From Cordilura impudica (lineage: Eukaryota; Arthropoda; Insecta; Diptera; Scathophagidae), in the NCBI GenBank assembly GCA_963682025.1, contig OY821517.1:108886794-108950793 (forward strand): a stretch of 64,000 nucleotides of DNA, given 5' to 3'. The translations under genes and the position numbers were made by a program. The notes under the pieces were generated by a model, which was not told the DNA's origin, did not search any database, and worked only from the letters and a program-made list of their open reading frames with translations. Below are positions 33,034 to 44,410 of this stretch, one piece after another. Positions within the stretch are counted from its first letter, which is position 1, and every line of letters begins with the position of its first letter.

Positions 33034-33805
33034 TTATACCCTATACCACTATGTGGTTTGGGTATAATGACTTTGTGCTGCTGTTTGTAACAACCAAAAA
33101 TATTTGACCTAGACCCATCTTTAATTATACCGATCGAATCAGAATCACTTTCTGAGTTGATTTAACAATGTCCGTCCGTCCGTCTGTGTGTCCATGTAAA
33201 GCTTGTAATCAAACTGCAGGTCGCAAATATGAATGTATTTTGATGAAATTTGGTATATAAGCTTTTATCGGCCATGGGATGAACGCTATTGAAATTGGTG
33301 AGAATCGGTCCATGTTCAGACCTAGCCCCCATACAAATTACCCATATGAAATCGACATAAATTGCCATAAGATCCAAATTGTCATATAGATCTTACTCAA
33401 ATTGGGTTTGTATGCGTTCATTACATCCACTAATGAGTAGTCCCAAAATGATCCCTTTGACCGCATATAGAGCTGCTTCCCGATCTTCAGTTAAATCTAT
33501 TAAAAAACAAAAATATTGCACTGATTCTCCTCAAATTTTGTTTGTACATATTTTTGCAAAATACAAGAGACTTTACCAAACATGATCAGGATCGGTCCAT
33601 TTTTGGACCTAGTCCCTTTACAGATATAGCATCCGATATGAACTTTTTCATATCTGCAGCCAAAAACATTAATAAAAATCGCACTCAAATTTGGTTTATG
33701 CTTATTTTCTATATCGAAGTAGTTGGACCGAAAGATAGGGTCTCTAAACCATGGTATAGGGTATCATATAGTCGGTCTAGACCGACTATAATTTTCTTAC
33801 TTGTT
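33034..33805 (-). mobile_element. DINE-like repeat, full-length copy
   Basis: Complete, reverse orientation, with three GTCC units and a perfect AGTCGGTCTAGACCGACT palindrome. Nearly identical to the copy at 28884-29654, but with different flanks. Confidence 0.85.
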
Positions 33806-33849
33806 TCAAATTGAAATCGTGGTTTTAACTTTCAAGTAAAAAATTTCAA

Positions 33850-34740
33850 AATTTGGATTTATGACAAACGAGCAAATTTTGGCTTGTTTGGAAGATTGTT
33901 CAGAAGTGATGGTAATTTTTCTGGTGAAGATGCTGTTATGGCTAAGGATATAAAAAACAACCAGGATTATAGTGGGGAGGAGCTCGATGATATTGATGCT
34001 GACGAGGTTTATAATTTTGTTGCGCTGGGTAACGATGATAAATATGGTCCAAAGACAACTTTCTTCAGCCAAAAAAATAACAGGAACTGTTGGTCAGGGG
34101 CCAAGTGACTAAAATTTACTGCCCACAACTAGTGTCGGAACTCCTCATGCTATTCAGATGATTTTTTGATGGACGAAAATGTAACAACAGCGAAAAGAAC
34201 TTCAGGCAGAAACAAGGCAACGGCCGAATCAGTTGAGTGCATATAATCATCTCCTCTTGAGGATTATGAGTCTGTTGATAAGAAGAGTATTGAGAGGAGT
34301 GGAGCACCTTGCCTGAACCGATTGATTACAATGAAGTTCAAAGCAGCAGCGATGTCAAAACTCCATATTCATACTTTCAACAATATTTACCGCCAAATTC
34401 TTCCAGAAAATAGCAGAGCACACAAATTTATATACAATGCAAAATGAAATTCGGTTTGACCCCTGCACAGCTCAGAAAATTCAAACTTTTTTGGATTACA
34501 TGGATTCATGGACATAGTAAAACTTCTTCGTAAAGACACGTTTTGGGAAAGAGGTTTGAGTTTGCCACTCTTCACCGATAATATGACAAAAAATGGTTTT
34601 TCCATCTACGGACTGCATTACATGTCGTAGATGACAATGCAAATGTTTCAAATAATTCGGACAAGATTTATAAGGCAAAATGTTAACCAGTCTGCTCCCA
34701 GACACTTATATTTCGATATTATTAAAGTCCTAAAGTTAGT
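33850..34740 (+). pseudogene. piggyBac-type transposase N-terminal half
   Basis: Readings in shifting frames: MTNEQILACLEDCSE, an acidic stretch GEELDDIDADEVYNF (typical piggyBac acidic leader), YFQQYLPPN, IAEHTNLYTMQNEIRFDPCTAQ (matches the I...TN.Y block), HGFMDIVK, FWERGLSLPLFTDNMTKN, FHLRTALHVVDDNANVSNNSDKIYK. The last reads clearly as the MSRNRF..L...HF.DN....D+L/K+ region of DDE_Tnp_1_7. The catalytic DDD core downstream is absent. A different piggyBac lineage from the one at 16-17.6 kb. Confidence 0.7.
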
Positions 34741-34750
34741 ACGTTGACGT

Positions 34751-35550
34751 ATAAGTGATAATTTCTGATACATATATACCACCGCTATACACTCATCGAA
34801 TCATCTGTGATGAGCGTAACTTCTTATATATTAAGATATTTCTTAGTTTAGAAAAAACTGGGAAACAGGAAAATTTTATTTTTATCCCCTCTATCAAAAT
34901 ATTTTCCATTTTTATGAGCAAAAATAGCGACCTACACGTTAACGTCAATCCCAGCTTTCCGTAACAACTATGCCAATGCCGATCAGTTAGGAAGATTATG
35001 TATTAACTTTAATGATTTTTATCAATTTGTTGATTATTCTCTAAAAATTATTTTTATAAAACGTACCATTATTCTGTATTTAAATCGTCAAATTTACAAA
35101 TTAGTCATTTCATATGGTAAAATTTTGTTTATTATATTTTATGATTTTAATGTCTGTAAAGATTTATTTTATAGACTGAAATAAAATAAAAAATAATAAA
35201 AAAAAAAACAAAATTTAAATCCAATTATCCGCTGTTGGTATGCTATGCATTTTTTGAATAATACAAACTAATCCAGAAAAATTAGATTTTTATAATTTTT
35301 CAGCACGTAAAAAAGATTACATTGTCCTCGCCAAAACTTTAAATTTCTCGGTCTGCGTTATAATATCAGTTAGCTAATTAGACCAAAAAACTAGCATTCA
35401 TATCAAAATATTTTATTTTTTCAACATTAACAATTAAAAAGGTAAAAAAGGACATAAAACAAAAAAAAAAAATTATTTATGTCTTTAGCAAAAAAAAAAA
35501 AACCATATTTAAAGGTTTAGTTATATATTTTTATACGCTTTGTCAGTCTA
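34751..35550. other. AT-rich stretch, nothing recognised
   Basis: Homopolymer-rich, no coding motif. The right terminus of the piggyBac relic was looked for and not found. Confidence 0.45.
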
Positions 35551-35682
35551 CCACTCTGGCGTCCGGGTTTAATGAGTTTTGTTGTGATGTTTAAGACTAC
35601 CAAAACTACTTGACCACCACTCTGGCGTCAGGGTTCAATGGGTTTTGTTGTGATGTTTAAGACTACCAAAACTACTTGACCA
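35551..35682 (-). repeat. 66-bp tandem duplication of DINE-like 3' end
   Basis: CCACTCTGGCGTC at 35551 and 35617, each followed by GTTTTGTTGTGATGTTTAAGACTACCAAAACTACTTGACC. The layout (ACCACTNTGG, then TTTTGTT.TGATGTTT..ACTACCAAAA.TA.TTGACC) parallels the inverted 3' end of the DINE-like family, so this is probably a diverged, duplicated end. Confidence 0.7.
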
Positions 35683-36029
35683 CCTATACCATAGATGGAC
35701 TCATAATGACTTTTGGAGTCCACAAATATAAATATAAAATAAACAATTTTAATTAAAATTATAGGAAACTGGAAATTTTCAGAGCTAGTTCTCATGGAAA
35801 TATTGTATTTCTAAATTTACCCTCAAGTCAAGATTAAAATATCTTCATACAATTTAGCCTCTAATTATTATTACACTTAGAAATAAATAGTTCAAATAAT
35901 TTCACCCAAAGACGGGCGACATACATATAATTGGACCTAAGACGCCTTTTCGAACTTCATAAGTAGATTATGTATTGGATATCCTTATCGAATATATAAA
36001 ATGTTAATTAAAATGTAGATGCTATTTAA
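35683..36029. other. AT-rich stretch, nothing recognised
   Basis: No recognisable structure other than A/T richness. Confidence 0.4.
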
Positions 36030-36373
36030 CAAGTAAGAAAATTACAGTTGGGCTAAATCAACTTTTCTGAGGAAATAAATAACTGGATATATATAATAAG
36101 CAAAAGCTGTAATTAATATGTGGCCTGCAGATATGAGAAAGTTCATCTCTGGCGTTATTTTGATCAAATTTAGTAAAGTCCCTCAATTTTCTCAAAAACA
36201 TATAGAAATCAAATTTTAAACAAATTTATGCATTATTTTGTTTTTGGTAGATTTAAATGAAGATCTGGAATGAGCTCTATGTTTGTACTATGACTAAAAA
36301 TTGGGCTGCTGGGTTTATTTTTAGACTAACTATTAGTGGATATAAGAGACACATACACCGCAATTTCAATATA

Positions 36374-36740
36374 TCTATAATATTAATAGGCTAGGCGATT
36401 TCTTGTGACCAATGTTTTGTTCCACCGTTTTATCCCGATTTTGATCAAACATATATTATTTGAAAGGTATTTCTTTTTAGCCGTTTTGCAGATTTACAGA
36501 TTTTTAAATTTTTTCCTTTATTTTGAGTAAATTGCATTTAAAATTGCTACTAACACATACATAAAATTATACATATGCTATGTGTGTTTTATTAAATTTG
36601 TTAATGTGTTTGCTAATGAGTTTGTTATCTTCATTCACAATAATAATAAACCATAGAAGTGTTGGTTTGTGAATTGGCTAAGTTAAAAAATAAAGCTGCC
36701 TGGAAATTGCACTCGAATTTCAAGTGCTGGAATTTGCTAG
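36374..36740 (+). mobile_element. 367-bp mini-Helitron
   Basis: Starts TCTATAATATTAATAGGC after host A (36373). Ends with hairpin GCACT-CGAATTTCA-AGTGC, then TGGAATTTGCTAG before host T (36741). All Helitron end rules are satisfied. Same family as 63102-63431. No coding capacity. Confidence 0.88.
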
Positions 36741-36974
36741 TATATATATATTTGACTATCTGGATCTTACGACTATTTTAGTCGTTGAGATAGGGGTTAA
36801 CTGTGTGAAGGCCCGGTCTGAAATCCACCGATTTATACCAATTTCAATTGCTTTCATCATATGGTCGATATGAAATGTAAACAACATATTTGCATAATTT
36901 CGTCCTGTAGTTTTATTGCAAGGTTTACATGGACACACAGATGAACGGACACACAGTCATATACAATAGACCTT

Positions 36975-37640
36975 TATATATATATAGCAGAGAGCTCAGG
37001 AGATAGTTTATTTATAGAAGAGCAGGGTTAAATGCCGATGGCCTCGGAATGGCAAAACTGTCATACAAACAAAGCTAAGACAACTCAGCTTCAACGAACA
37101 TTTTGGGTATGCTTGCATAAATTATGGAGACAGCGACAACATGAATGGCGCATATATTGAAGGACCAATCCAAACTAAAAAGTTCTTAATATCAAGTGTC
37201 ATCAATCATATTTTCTTCTTGTGCACCTACGTGGTCACCTGCGCTAACTTTCAGCTCTCGACAACTGATGTTCGCGAAAAATAGCAATACTTCAATGGCA
37301 AACTAGAAGGAAATGGAGTTTAAATGTTCATTGGATATTCCAAATTATACCCGATATTCAAAGATGGATGAATAGACGCTATCTAAACAGATTTAGCCAC
37401 GGTTTTCTTCTATATGTCCTGGGTTTCGACAGACATAAATGGGATATTTTTTGTTGATAAGCCAGAAGTTCCATAACGAAAGGATACACTTAGAACAAGA
37501 ACTAGAAATTTAAGTGAATTAAGGAAATATTTTGGAGGCAGTACGAAGACCTGAGAAAAACTGCAACAAAGTCTAACCTAAAACCTTAAGAATAGATGAG
37601 CTGAAGCGAAGAAAAACGAGGGAAGTAGCTGTGGTGATTA
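36975..37640. other. Unassigned insert within DINE-like copy
   Basis: Replaces or interrupts the repeat between its GGAC core and its 3' end. Somewhat less AT-rich (AATGCCGATGGCCTCGG, TGGAGACAGCGACAACATG). No motif recognised; possible TE coding scrap. Confidence 0.35.
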
Positions 37641-37733
37641 TCTAAGCCTATCTAGAAGAAATATTTATTGATGGTTACAAATATCACCACGAAGTCTTAT
37701 ACCGTCACAACATAGTAGTATAAGACATAATAA

Positions 37734-39399
37734 GAAATAAATTAAAACTAAATTTTATTTGTTACATATAAACATCAGTAACTGCCAAAATATTGCAGAT
37801 GTTTAACATTTGAATATTAACAAGCAGAGCCCAGCCCTCGAGATTTGAGTGCGAATGCTAGGAAATTTTATTTTTTCATTTAATAGAGCTTAAAGGTGTG
37901 GTAATCAATTTTAGACAATTCACAAATAAGCACAATTCAACACAATTCCACATATTTCAATTCACACAGTATGTGTTTTATGTCACAACTTTAAATGATT
38001 ATTAAGCTAAAACAATGTTCCAGATGGTAAAATCTGAAAATCTGGTGGACAGGTAAAAAGAAATACCTTACACATGAGATACGCTTGGTCAAATTAGGGA
38101 TACAACTGTAGAACAAAACATCTGTTACATTAACTAGCCTTACCTATTAATTAACATTAATCTGTGGCACAAACTAGTCTCAGGTTACATTAACTTTTTT
38201 CAGACTAAATCATGTTCCAAAAGAAAATTGAAATAAAATTATCATTTCTGATAGAAACGTATGCGGCTAAAGTTTCCTTAAGCATATAATTCTTACATCA
38301 AATATAAAAATGGTCTAACGACATAATGATTTGAGCAAATAAATCAAATTGGAATTTCTACTTATGTAGTAAAATGATTTTTAACTACTACAAAAAAAAT
38401 ATTACTATAACTATTTTCGTTAAGTTTTAAAAAATCCTTCATTTAAATTCTGATTTCTTATTAAAGGCAAACTGAAACTCTTCTTGGGGTATTCTGCATA
38501 ATTTAATTGATAATCCAAAAGCGGAAAATTTTAACAAAAATTCTTTAAAAAAGACACTGAAAACAACATGAATATGAACTTGAGCAATGATAAAAGTTTA
38601 TAGGATATGACGACAGAGAAATGATTAAAAAAAATACATACTTATATATGAGCAATATAAAACAAGTTTTTAAGAATCCTGTTTAAAACTACAAAAAGAT
38701 TAAAATGAACTATTGCACCAAGATGACAACAAGAAAATGAAAAGCTATAAAAAAAACTGATGTTACATTAATAAGAAAAAACATAGATAACGACGACGAT
38801 AACAGTAAGAAAGGAAAAACTTCAAGAAACAGGGAAAAAAACAATGGCACTAACAGCTCTCTAACAATTGCAAAAAGATACCGGAAGGAAGAAGAGTGCG
38901 AAATATACATGCAGCAAATTCTTCCGTTTTCATTTAAAAACTTATTAGTTTTTGCTCGTTAACGATACTTAAAAATAAACAATAAAAATGATAATAAAAG
39001 GGAACAAAAAACCCCCAAACAAAAATGAATCAAAAAGGGGTTGCATAAGGTTAGCAAAAGATTAGCAACCAAACAGAAGAGAGAGCAGCCAAGAAAGATG
39101 GTAATGAGGTATAGGTGTCATACAACCGCATATATTTAGTAGAGTAAGTGCGCTTTGGGCCAGTTGACTAGAAAGATGGCATCAAAAAAGCTATTGTTAT
39201 ATAAAGATATAAAAATACTCCGCAATTGAAGAATTTAAGAAATAGAATCTATTAGCTACCTTATACAAAATTGTATAATCTACATATATATTATATACCC
39301 TTTTCGAAACTCATACTTTTTCGGTAGAAGTTTTTCAACAATTTATTACAAACTTAACCATTGTGATTTTAAGTTAGATTTTCCAACCTATTTTAATTA
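37734..39399. other. AT-rich stretch, nothing recognised
   Basis: An A-rich, weakly purine-biased segment at 38690-38900, otherwise nothing. Its minus-strand Phe/Leu/Ser-rich frame reflects composition. Confidence 0.45.
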
Positions 39400-40260
39400 C
39401 ATAGTGTAACAACCTGTCAGACGTCACAGGGTGAAAGTAGTAGGCTGGTATACTAAAACATCCAAAGAAATTAGCGTCTAAGGCCAAACATTCATTTCAT
39501 GATTATTATTTATTAGTAGAGTAGAAAAAATATAGACGTATGAGTGATATTTTTAAAATAATATCAAACATGCATCAGTATTTGTACCCTATACCACTAT
39601 GTGGTTAGGGTATAATGACTTTGTGCTGCTGTTTGTAACTGCTATTGACATAGACCCATCTTTTGTTATACCGATCGAATCAGAATCACTATCTGATTCG
39701 ATTTAACCATGTCCGTCCGTCTGTGTGTCCACGTAAACCTTGTAATCAAACTGCAGGTCGCAAATATGAATATGTTTTGATGAAATTTGCGCCTAGTCCC
39801 CATATAGATGTAGCATCCGATTTGAACTTTTTCATATCTGCAGCTAAAAAAATTAATAAAAATCCCACTCTGATTCGGTTTATGCTTATTTTCTATATTC
39901 AGTTAGTTGGGTCTAAGAGATTGGGTCTCTAAACGCATGGTATAATGTATTGTATAGTCGATCTAGACCGACTATAGTTTTCTTACGTGTTTTGCTCTAT
40001 TTTTAAGTGGATATATTAAAAAAAATATATTATTATATTATATTATTTAAGCTTTAGCTACAATTTTGAAGAACAACGAAATGAGAAATCATCAATGGTT
40101 TTGTGAGTTGTGGCTGAAAAACTAAGCACACAAATATGAAGATAAGGAAAATGGTAATAAAAAAAGTTTGGGCTGAGAACGCCGAACTCTATGGAGGTTT
40201 TACTTTACTGGCTTGGTACTTTCATTGTGATTTAAAATTTCTCATCCTCCCTGAAAATGT
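39400..40260. repeat. Mosaic dispersed repeat, locus 3
   Basis: Shares GACGTATGAGTGATATTTTTA (39536) and GTAGAGTAGAAAA with the inverse of 8760-8825. It also shares GAAATGAGAAATCATCAATGG through TTTCTCATCCTCCC (40075-40250) with 3400-3545 and 8925-9110. A DINE-like copy (39584-39994) separates the two blocks. Confidence 0.5.
39584..39994 (-). mobile_element. DINE-like repeat, internally deleted
   Basis: Both ends present (TACCCTATACCACTATGTGG; AGTCGATCTAGACCGACT), but about 360 bp of the middle is missing after TGATGAAATTTG (39790), joining directly to CGCCTAGTCCCCATATAGATG. Confidence 0.8.
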
Positions 40261-40925
40261 TGGCGAACTTAGTGCTATGAAAATAATTGAAGGAGACACT
40301 AAAATAATTGATGCATCGAAACTAAAACTAGGAGCAATCCACGGTCACACGGATAAATCCCATTCTTTTTATATGCTTATATTACAGCTGGGTCTAAATA
40401 AAGATGTAGGTATATTAGAGTGGGTCAAATTGTAGCGGGTCGAAAAATTTGTTTCAAGGAACCATACATCTAAAGTCATTTCATCATTTCGAAAATTTTA
40501 CCTACTCTAATAATAATATTAGACTAATATATAATATATATACATCTTCATTTAGAACTAGCTGTAGTATAAACACATGTAAAGAATGGAATTTGTCGGT
40601 GCGTGACCGTAGCATGCTCCTAATTTTGTTTTCGATGCATCGATTATCAATAATCATTTTCGAAATGATTAAATGATTTTAGAGGTATGGTTCCTCGGTC
40701 AAAGATACTTGTTATGGCTCATAGTATCAGAATCGCGATGAGCACATGGAAATTTGTTCGGCCCCCTACAATTTGACCCACTTCTTCAATTGTTTTCATA
40801 GCGCTGAGTGCGTCAATGTTACTTTTATATTTTAACAACACAGATTTTCGGAGGCATTTTCAGGGGGGTGAGAAATCTAAAATCACAATGAAAGTACCAG
40901 GACAGTAAATAATATCGATTTTTTT
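40205..40925. repeat. Imperfect foldback repeat
   Basis: The left arm 40205-40445 (CTGGCTTGGTACTTTCATTGTG, CTCATCCTCCCTGAAAATG, AGTGGGTCAAATTGTAGCGGG) is inverted at 40755-40925 (CCCCCTACAATTTGACCCACTTC, CATTTTCAGGGGGG, ATCACAATGAAAGTACCAGG). The left arm has an extra ~60 bp. The short frame at 40136-40435 lies in this arm and shows no known domain. Confidence 0.65.
40458..40694. mobile_element. 237-bp MITE-like palindromic element
   Basis: About 37-bp TIRs: GGAACCATACATCTAAAG... at 40458 and the inverse ...TTTAGAGGTATGGTTCC at 40694, with few mismatches. It sits at the tip of the larger foldback. A third copy of the end (TTTAGAGGTATGGTTTC) is at about 40953. Superfamily unknown. Confidence 0.65.
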
Positions 40926-40980
40926 ATCGGAGCTTTGGCAGTTTTGAAAATGATTTTAGAGGTATGGTTTCTTTGGACGA

Positions 40981-41734
40981 TGAGAACATGGAGTAAAAAT
41001 AATTGACCAACCCTAAGATATATATATATAGATTCCAGCATCTATAACAATTTCCAAAGCACCAAGCTTGGCGGAAAAGTTTTGATAACACGCACAGACA
41101 CATCACATCTCGTATAAAATGACTAGTAAACATCTTCCGTTAGATTGCACAATTACTGGATATACGTGTCTGAAATCAGGGCCCAGGTGGAGTAGAACTG
41201 CACTTACAGTATTTCCACTCTTGATCTTGTTTCCTTTTAAAAGCACTTCAAATTTGCAAAGGTTAAAATCTTTTAAAAATAAGAGGTGGCATTTTTATAA
41301 AAATATTTGTTTTAACATATCGCAACAAATTCTTTATTAAATTCTTGCGTCCTCATTTTGCACAAAAACATTAAAGAGCATACGATACATATATGATAGT
41401 GTAAGGGTGACATCAAATAATATTTGATACTTGACTGTTCTTATAACCTAAAAACTACAAAAAGTACATTTAATCCTTAAAATATGGTATTTTCATTTAA
41501 AACTGTGCCGAAATATTGTCTATCCCGCAAACTCACTTATATAGTAACCCTTATGAATATGGCTTCTTTCCAAAAAGTTCGAAAAACTCTTTTATTATCC
41601 CGCACTATAAATGTAGCAGCCGTAATAATACTAAAAGGTGTTTCTTTTTGCTTATCTAGAACTTGCGAAGGGGCTTAGCGTTCAAACGAACCATAGTATG
41701 ATCAGTATACTCTGACAAATAACCGTGAATAGCT
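40981..41734. other. Unassigned sequence
   Basis: No motif or repeat recognised apart from A/T tracts. Confidence 0.4.
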
Positions 41735-42677
41735 TTACGCTTGACAAAGGCTACTAAATTATTAAAATTTACAACGAAAATCAGTCATCGATTTACGCAA
41801 CTTATAGATGACTCCTTATGTTTATGGCAAACATAATAGTCCATCTGAGCAAGCCATCCGTCGAAGTGTGGATAGATTTACCACTGCATGCTCTTAGAAT
41901 GATGCAGTGACACCAACACGCTGCTGCTTGGAAGAAGATCCAAATTTATCCATTCGTCCTCAGTCGCAGGAATTGAGGATATGCACGTCCACTACGTGGA
42001 ACATTTTGTGCATAGATCTTGGCCTACACCCGTATAAGGTATATCTAGTGCAGAAAGCCATACGATGTTCAAATGGTGCGTGGTGAAGAAGAAGAAAGCA
42101 TATATTTCAAAAATTCATAACTGCACTGTATTCTTAATCGGACCGGTTTCTGGCATTTCATCCTTCAACAGCGATTTATTGAACATTGTGATAAATGTTC
42201 TTTCGTCGATTGGGCTCTAGAACATTTGGAAATGGACCCGATGTTTTATCGGAAAATTGTGTTTAGGGATCAGGCTCATTTTTGACTCAACGGGTTTGAT
42301 AAAAAACGAAATTGCCGCATATGGAGTGGTGCCAGTCCACAGCAGAACCTTTGGAGATCGTTCAAGCACTATCGTCTTTGTTTGAAAATATTAATTACAT
42401 TGATCCGGTTGCTACCCAGGTCATGCAGCTGACGTCAAGTCGCTGGTGGTATGCTGACAAATAAGCAACCATTGATGCCTTGGAGGCCAACATCGTTCAT
42501 GTTGTATGTGGCACACGGCCAGAAAGCCTCAGAAAAGTGGCTCAAATTTGGACGTCGAGAATGCGCTTCGTCAGCAAAAGTCGGGATGGTCGTATGACCA
42601 TCACATATGCCCCAGGTCATTTTGAAATGCTAATGCCATGTATTTTTGATGCTTTGAATAAAAGATTTTTTGATTAA
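41735..42677 (+). pseudogene. Mariner/Tc1-type transposase, heavily decayed
   Basis: Shifting frames still show IIKIYNENQSSIYATYR, CCLEEDPNLSIRPQSQELRI, TTWNILCIDLGLHPYKVYLVQKA, FVDWALEHLEMDPMFYRKIVF, DQAHF (first Asp region), RNCRIWSG, LEANIVHVV..TRPESLRKVAQIW and SRMRFVSKSRDGRMT. This is the same broad DUF4817-type insect group as the element at 1961-3271, but a different subfamily. No TIRs identified. A ~127-bp block in the middle (42073-42199) also occurs at 50582. Confidence 0.7.
42073..42199 (+). repeat. 127-bp island shared with 50582-50708
   Basis: ATGGTGCGTGGT...AGAAGAAGAAAGCATATATTTC...GGTTTCTGGCATTTCA...GATTTATTGAACATTGTGATAA: nearly identical in both places (about half a dozen differences). 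Here it lies within mariner transposase sequence. Confidence 0.85.
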
Positions 42678-42744
42678 ATTAAATTTTTTGTGTTATCTCT
42701 TACAATTTCAAAATCTATTGGGTTGAAAAAATACCTTTAACTTA

Positions 42745-44410
42745 TTATGGAATAATTGCACACCTAATTGGTATTTCAAAACACTTTGAGAAAATAATAA
42801 CTGATATACTATCACACGATATGCCAATCACAAGCTGAAGATGGTTTTTCTAGAGGGCAGTCTATGACTACTAACCCATATAAACACTGGATTCAGCAAA
42901 GGTAAGCAAAACTATATCATTAACACAGACTTCAGTGAAGTTTATGATAAAATCAGCCATAGTCTACTGATAGCAAATTTTGATAAAATTGTATTCTCCT
43001 AAATATTCAGTCGTACTTAAAAAACGTAAACATTGTATTCAAATATATATATTTTATTTCCAGCATTCCCCAAGGGAGTCAACGTGAACCTCTCCTATTC
43101 TTGCTATTTAAAAATTATCTTTCAAAGTTTATTCAGTATAGTAATATCCCTATATATGCCGACGATGTAAAATCTACTCAACCCTCATAAACAATAAAGA
43201 CAGTATAGCTTCTGCAGGTGGTATAATGTCCACTTAATGAAATCAAATCTTAAAATATGTCAGTCTATGAGCTCTAAATATTTTTCGTCTACAAATTCGA
43301 AATCTGCAAAAATGACTATTTCATCCATGATACAAAGCCTAATTCAGTTCGCTTATTCATTGGTATTGAAGTTCATTCCCATAGAAGACTATGCCTTAAT
43401 TCTCATGCTATGATGACTGTTAGTGTGAAAAATGGTGTTTTATATTTTGCAATATGATAGAAATGTAATTTAATGATTCATTTGTAACAAAAATGAATTT
43501 AGTCAGGACGATCTTCAGTGCGCAGCAATTATCTAGGGTCCACAGTACAATGTCTGCATCAAAAAATTGTAATCAGTTCAGAAACAATTATCGTATTTTT
43601 TTGGCTCTAATAAAGCTACGAACTCTGAAAAGTCGAAGGAACATTTTTAACATAACATTTTCGTCAACTTAAGCCCTATACACATAACGGCGAGCAGCGA
43701 GTGCGAGAAAAAACGAGAATGAGGCAGTATGATTTTTTCTATATATGGAAGCGAGATCGATAGTAAAGGTTTTTTGTATGGCGTTGCCAACTTATGTTGT
43801 GAAAACTCTCACAAGGGAAATAGAATTGATTCTATTTTCTGTGCGAGAAAAATCAGATGACAGCAGAATCAGCTATATCTATGAACATATGACAGGAGAA
43901 TCAGTAATTACTTTATTTAACCCGTTAATAATTTCGATTTTATTCATTTTGTTATATTTTTTGTTTATTATATGAACAGCTTTGTATACAACTGACAATT
44001 GAATTATGTTTGACTGTAGGACAATCAGCTGCTCGAAAGCATTTTGATGATTTTGTAAAAGACAAAAGCACAAATTCTCGCACGCAAAAAGCTTTTACTC
44101 GCAACTCGCCGTTATGTGGTTAAGGCTTTAGCTAATGGAAAAATATACAAAATATATAAAATATTCCTAATAGACAACTTCGATCTTACGAACTGTTTAC
44201 CTGAAGTTGCACAGATAAAATTTTATCAATTTCGATCCATGCCGAAGATTTTATGCAGCAGTGAACAAACAATGATTTAATTGATATATACATTGCTGTT
44301 GATATGACTAAAAGAAGAGTTTTAATTTATTTGAACTCTAACAGTTATGCTTGTACCTTCTCTGCTCAGCTGATGCTATGTCGTATCTGAATTAAATAAA
44401 TAAATAAAAT
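42745..44410 (+). pseudogene. LINE RT relic interrupted by a MITE
   Basis: Readings in several frames: HGFSRGQSMTTN-like, NTDFSEVYDKISHSLLIANF (motif A, usually DFSKAFD), the IPQGS..GPLLF block (about 43065-43110) and YADDVK (about 43155), the RT catalytic box. The 3' region resumes after the MITE (44130) and ends in AATTAAATAAATAAATAAAATAATAA near 44390-44425. Different from the LINE at 14.7 kb. No intact frame. Confidence 0.68.
43672..44127. mobile_element. 456-bp Harbinger-type MITE with TTA duplication
   Basis: Left end AGCCCTATACACATAACGGCGAG; right end, inverted, AGCCTTAACCACATAACGGCGAG. TTA flanks both sides (43669-43671 and 44128-44130), the signature 3-bp duplication of PIF/Harbinger elements. 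The interior has no transposase; the 76-codon frame at 43745 is not recognisable. Confidence 0.82.

Larger units (their letters stand above)
32105..34750 (+). mobile_element. Second piggyBac-family element relic
   Basis: TTAA (32105-32108) followed by CCCTTTCGCTCCCATGG, matching the TTAA target plus CCCT terminus of piggyBac elements. TACACTACAGCGTACA near the end recurs inverted as CTGTAGTGTACATG at about 32434. A transposase relic lies downstream (33850-34740). The right terminus was not found. A DINE-like copy (33034-33805) interrupts it. Confidence 0.55.
36030..37733 (+). mobile_element. Old DINE-like repeat, twice interrupted
   Basis: The 5' end AACAAGTAAGAAAATTACAG at 36030 has a decayed palindrome (GTTGGGCTAAATCAACT). 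Body to 36373, then a mini-Helitron, body again 36741-36960 (GGATCTTACGACT, TTTACATGGACACACAG), then about 660 bp of foreign sequence. The 3' end is at about 37660-37733 (GATGGTTACAAATATCACCACGAAGTC...CATAGTAGTATAAG). Confidence 0.68.

Noticed and set aside
37020..37036. GCAGGGTTAA as the missing right end of the 32-kb piggyBac relic
   Set aside because: Only CCCT-TTAA level similarity, no further match to the left end, and it lies inside another repeat.
38710..38910. Phe/Leu/Ser-rich minus-strand frame resembling membrane segments
   Set aside because: Reverse complement of a purine-rich A/G tract; low complexity explains the hydrophobic look.
40136..40435. 99-codon frame with MKIRKMVIKKVWAENAE start
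   Set aside because: Falls in one arm of a foldback and a dispersed repeat; the other copies of the repeat do not keep it open.
42480..42677. Separate gene for the 65-codon frame MEANIVHVVCGTRPESL
   Set aside because: It is the C-terminal part of the decayed mariner transposase, not an independent gene.
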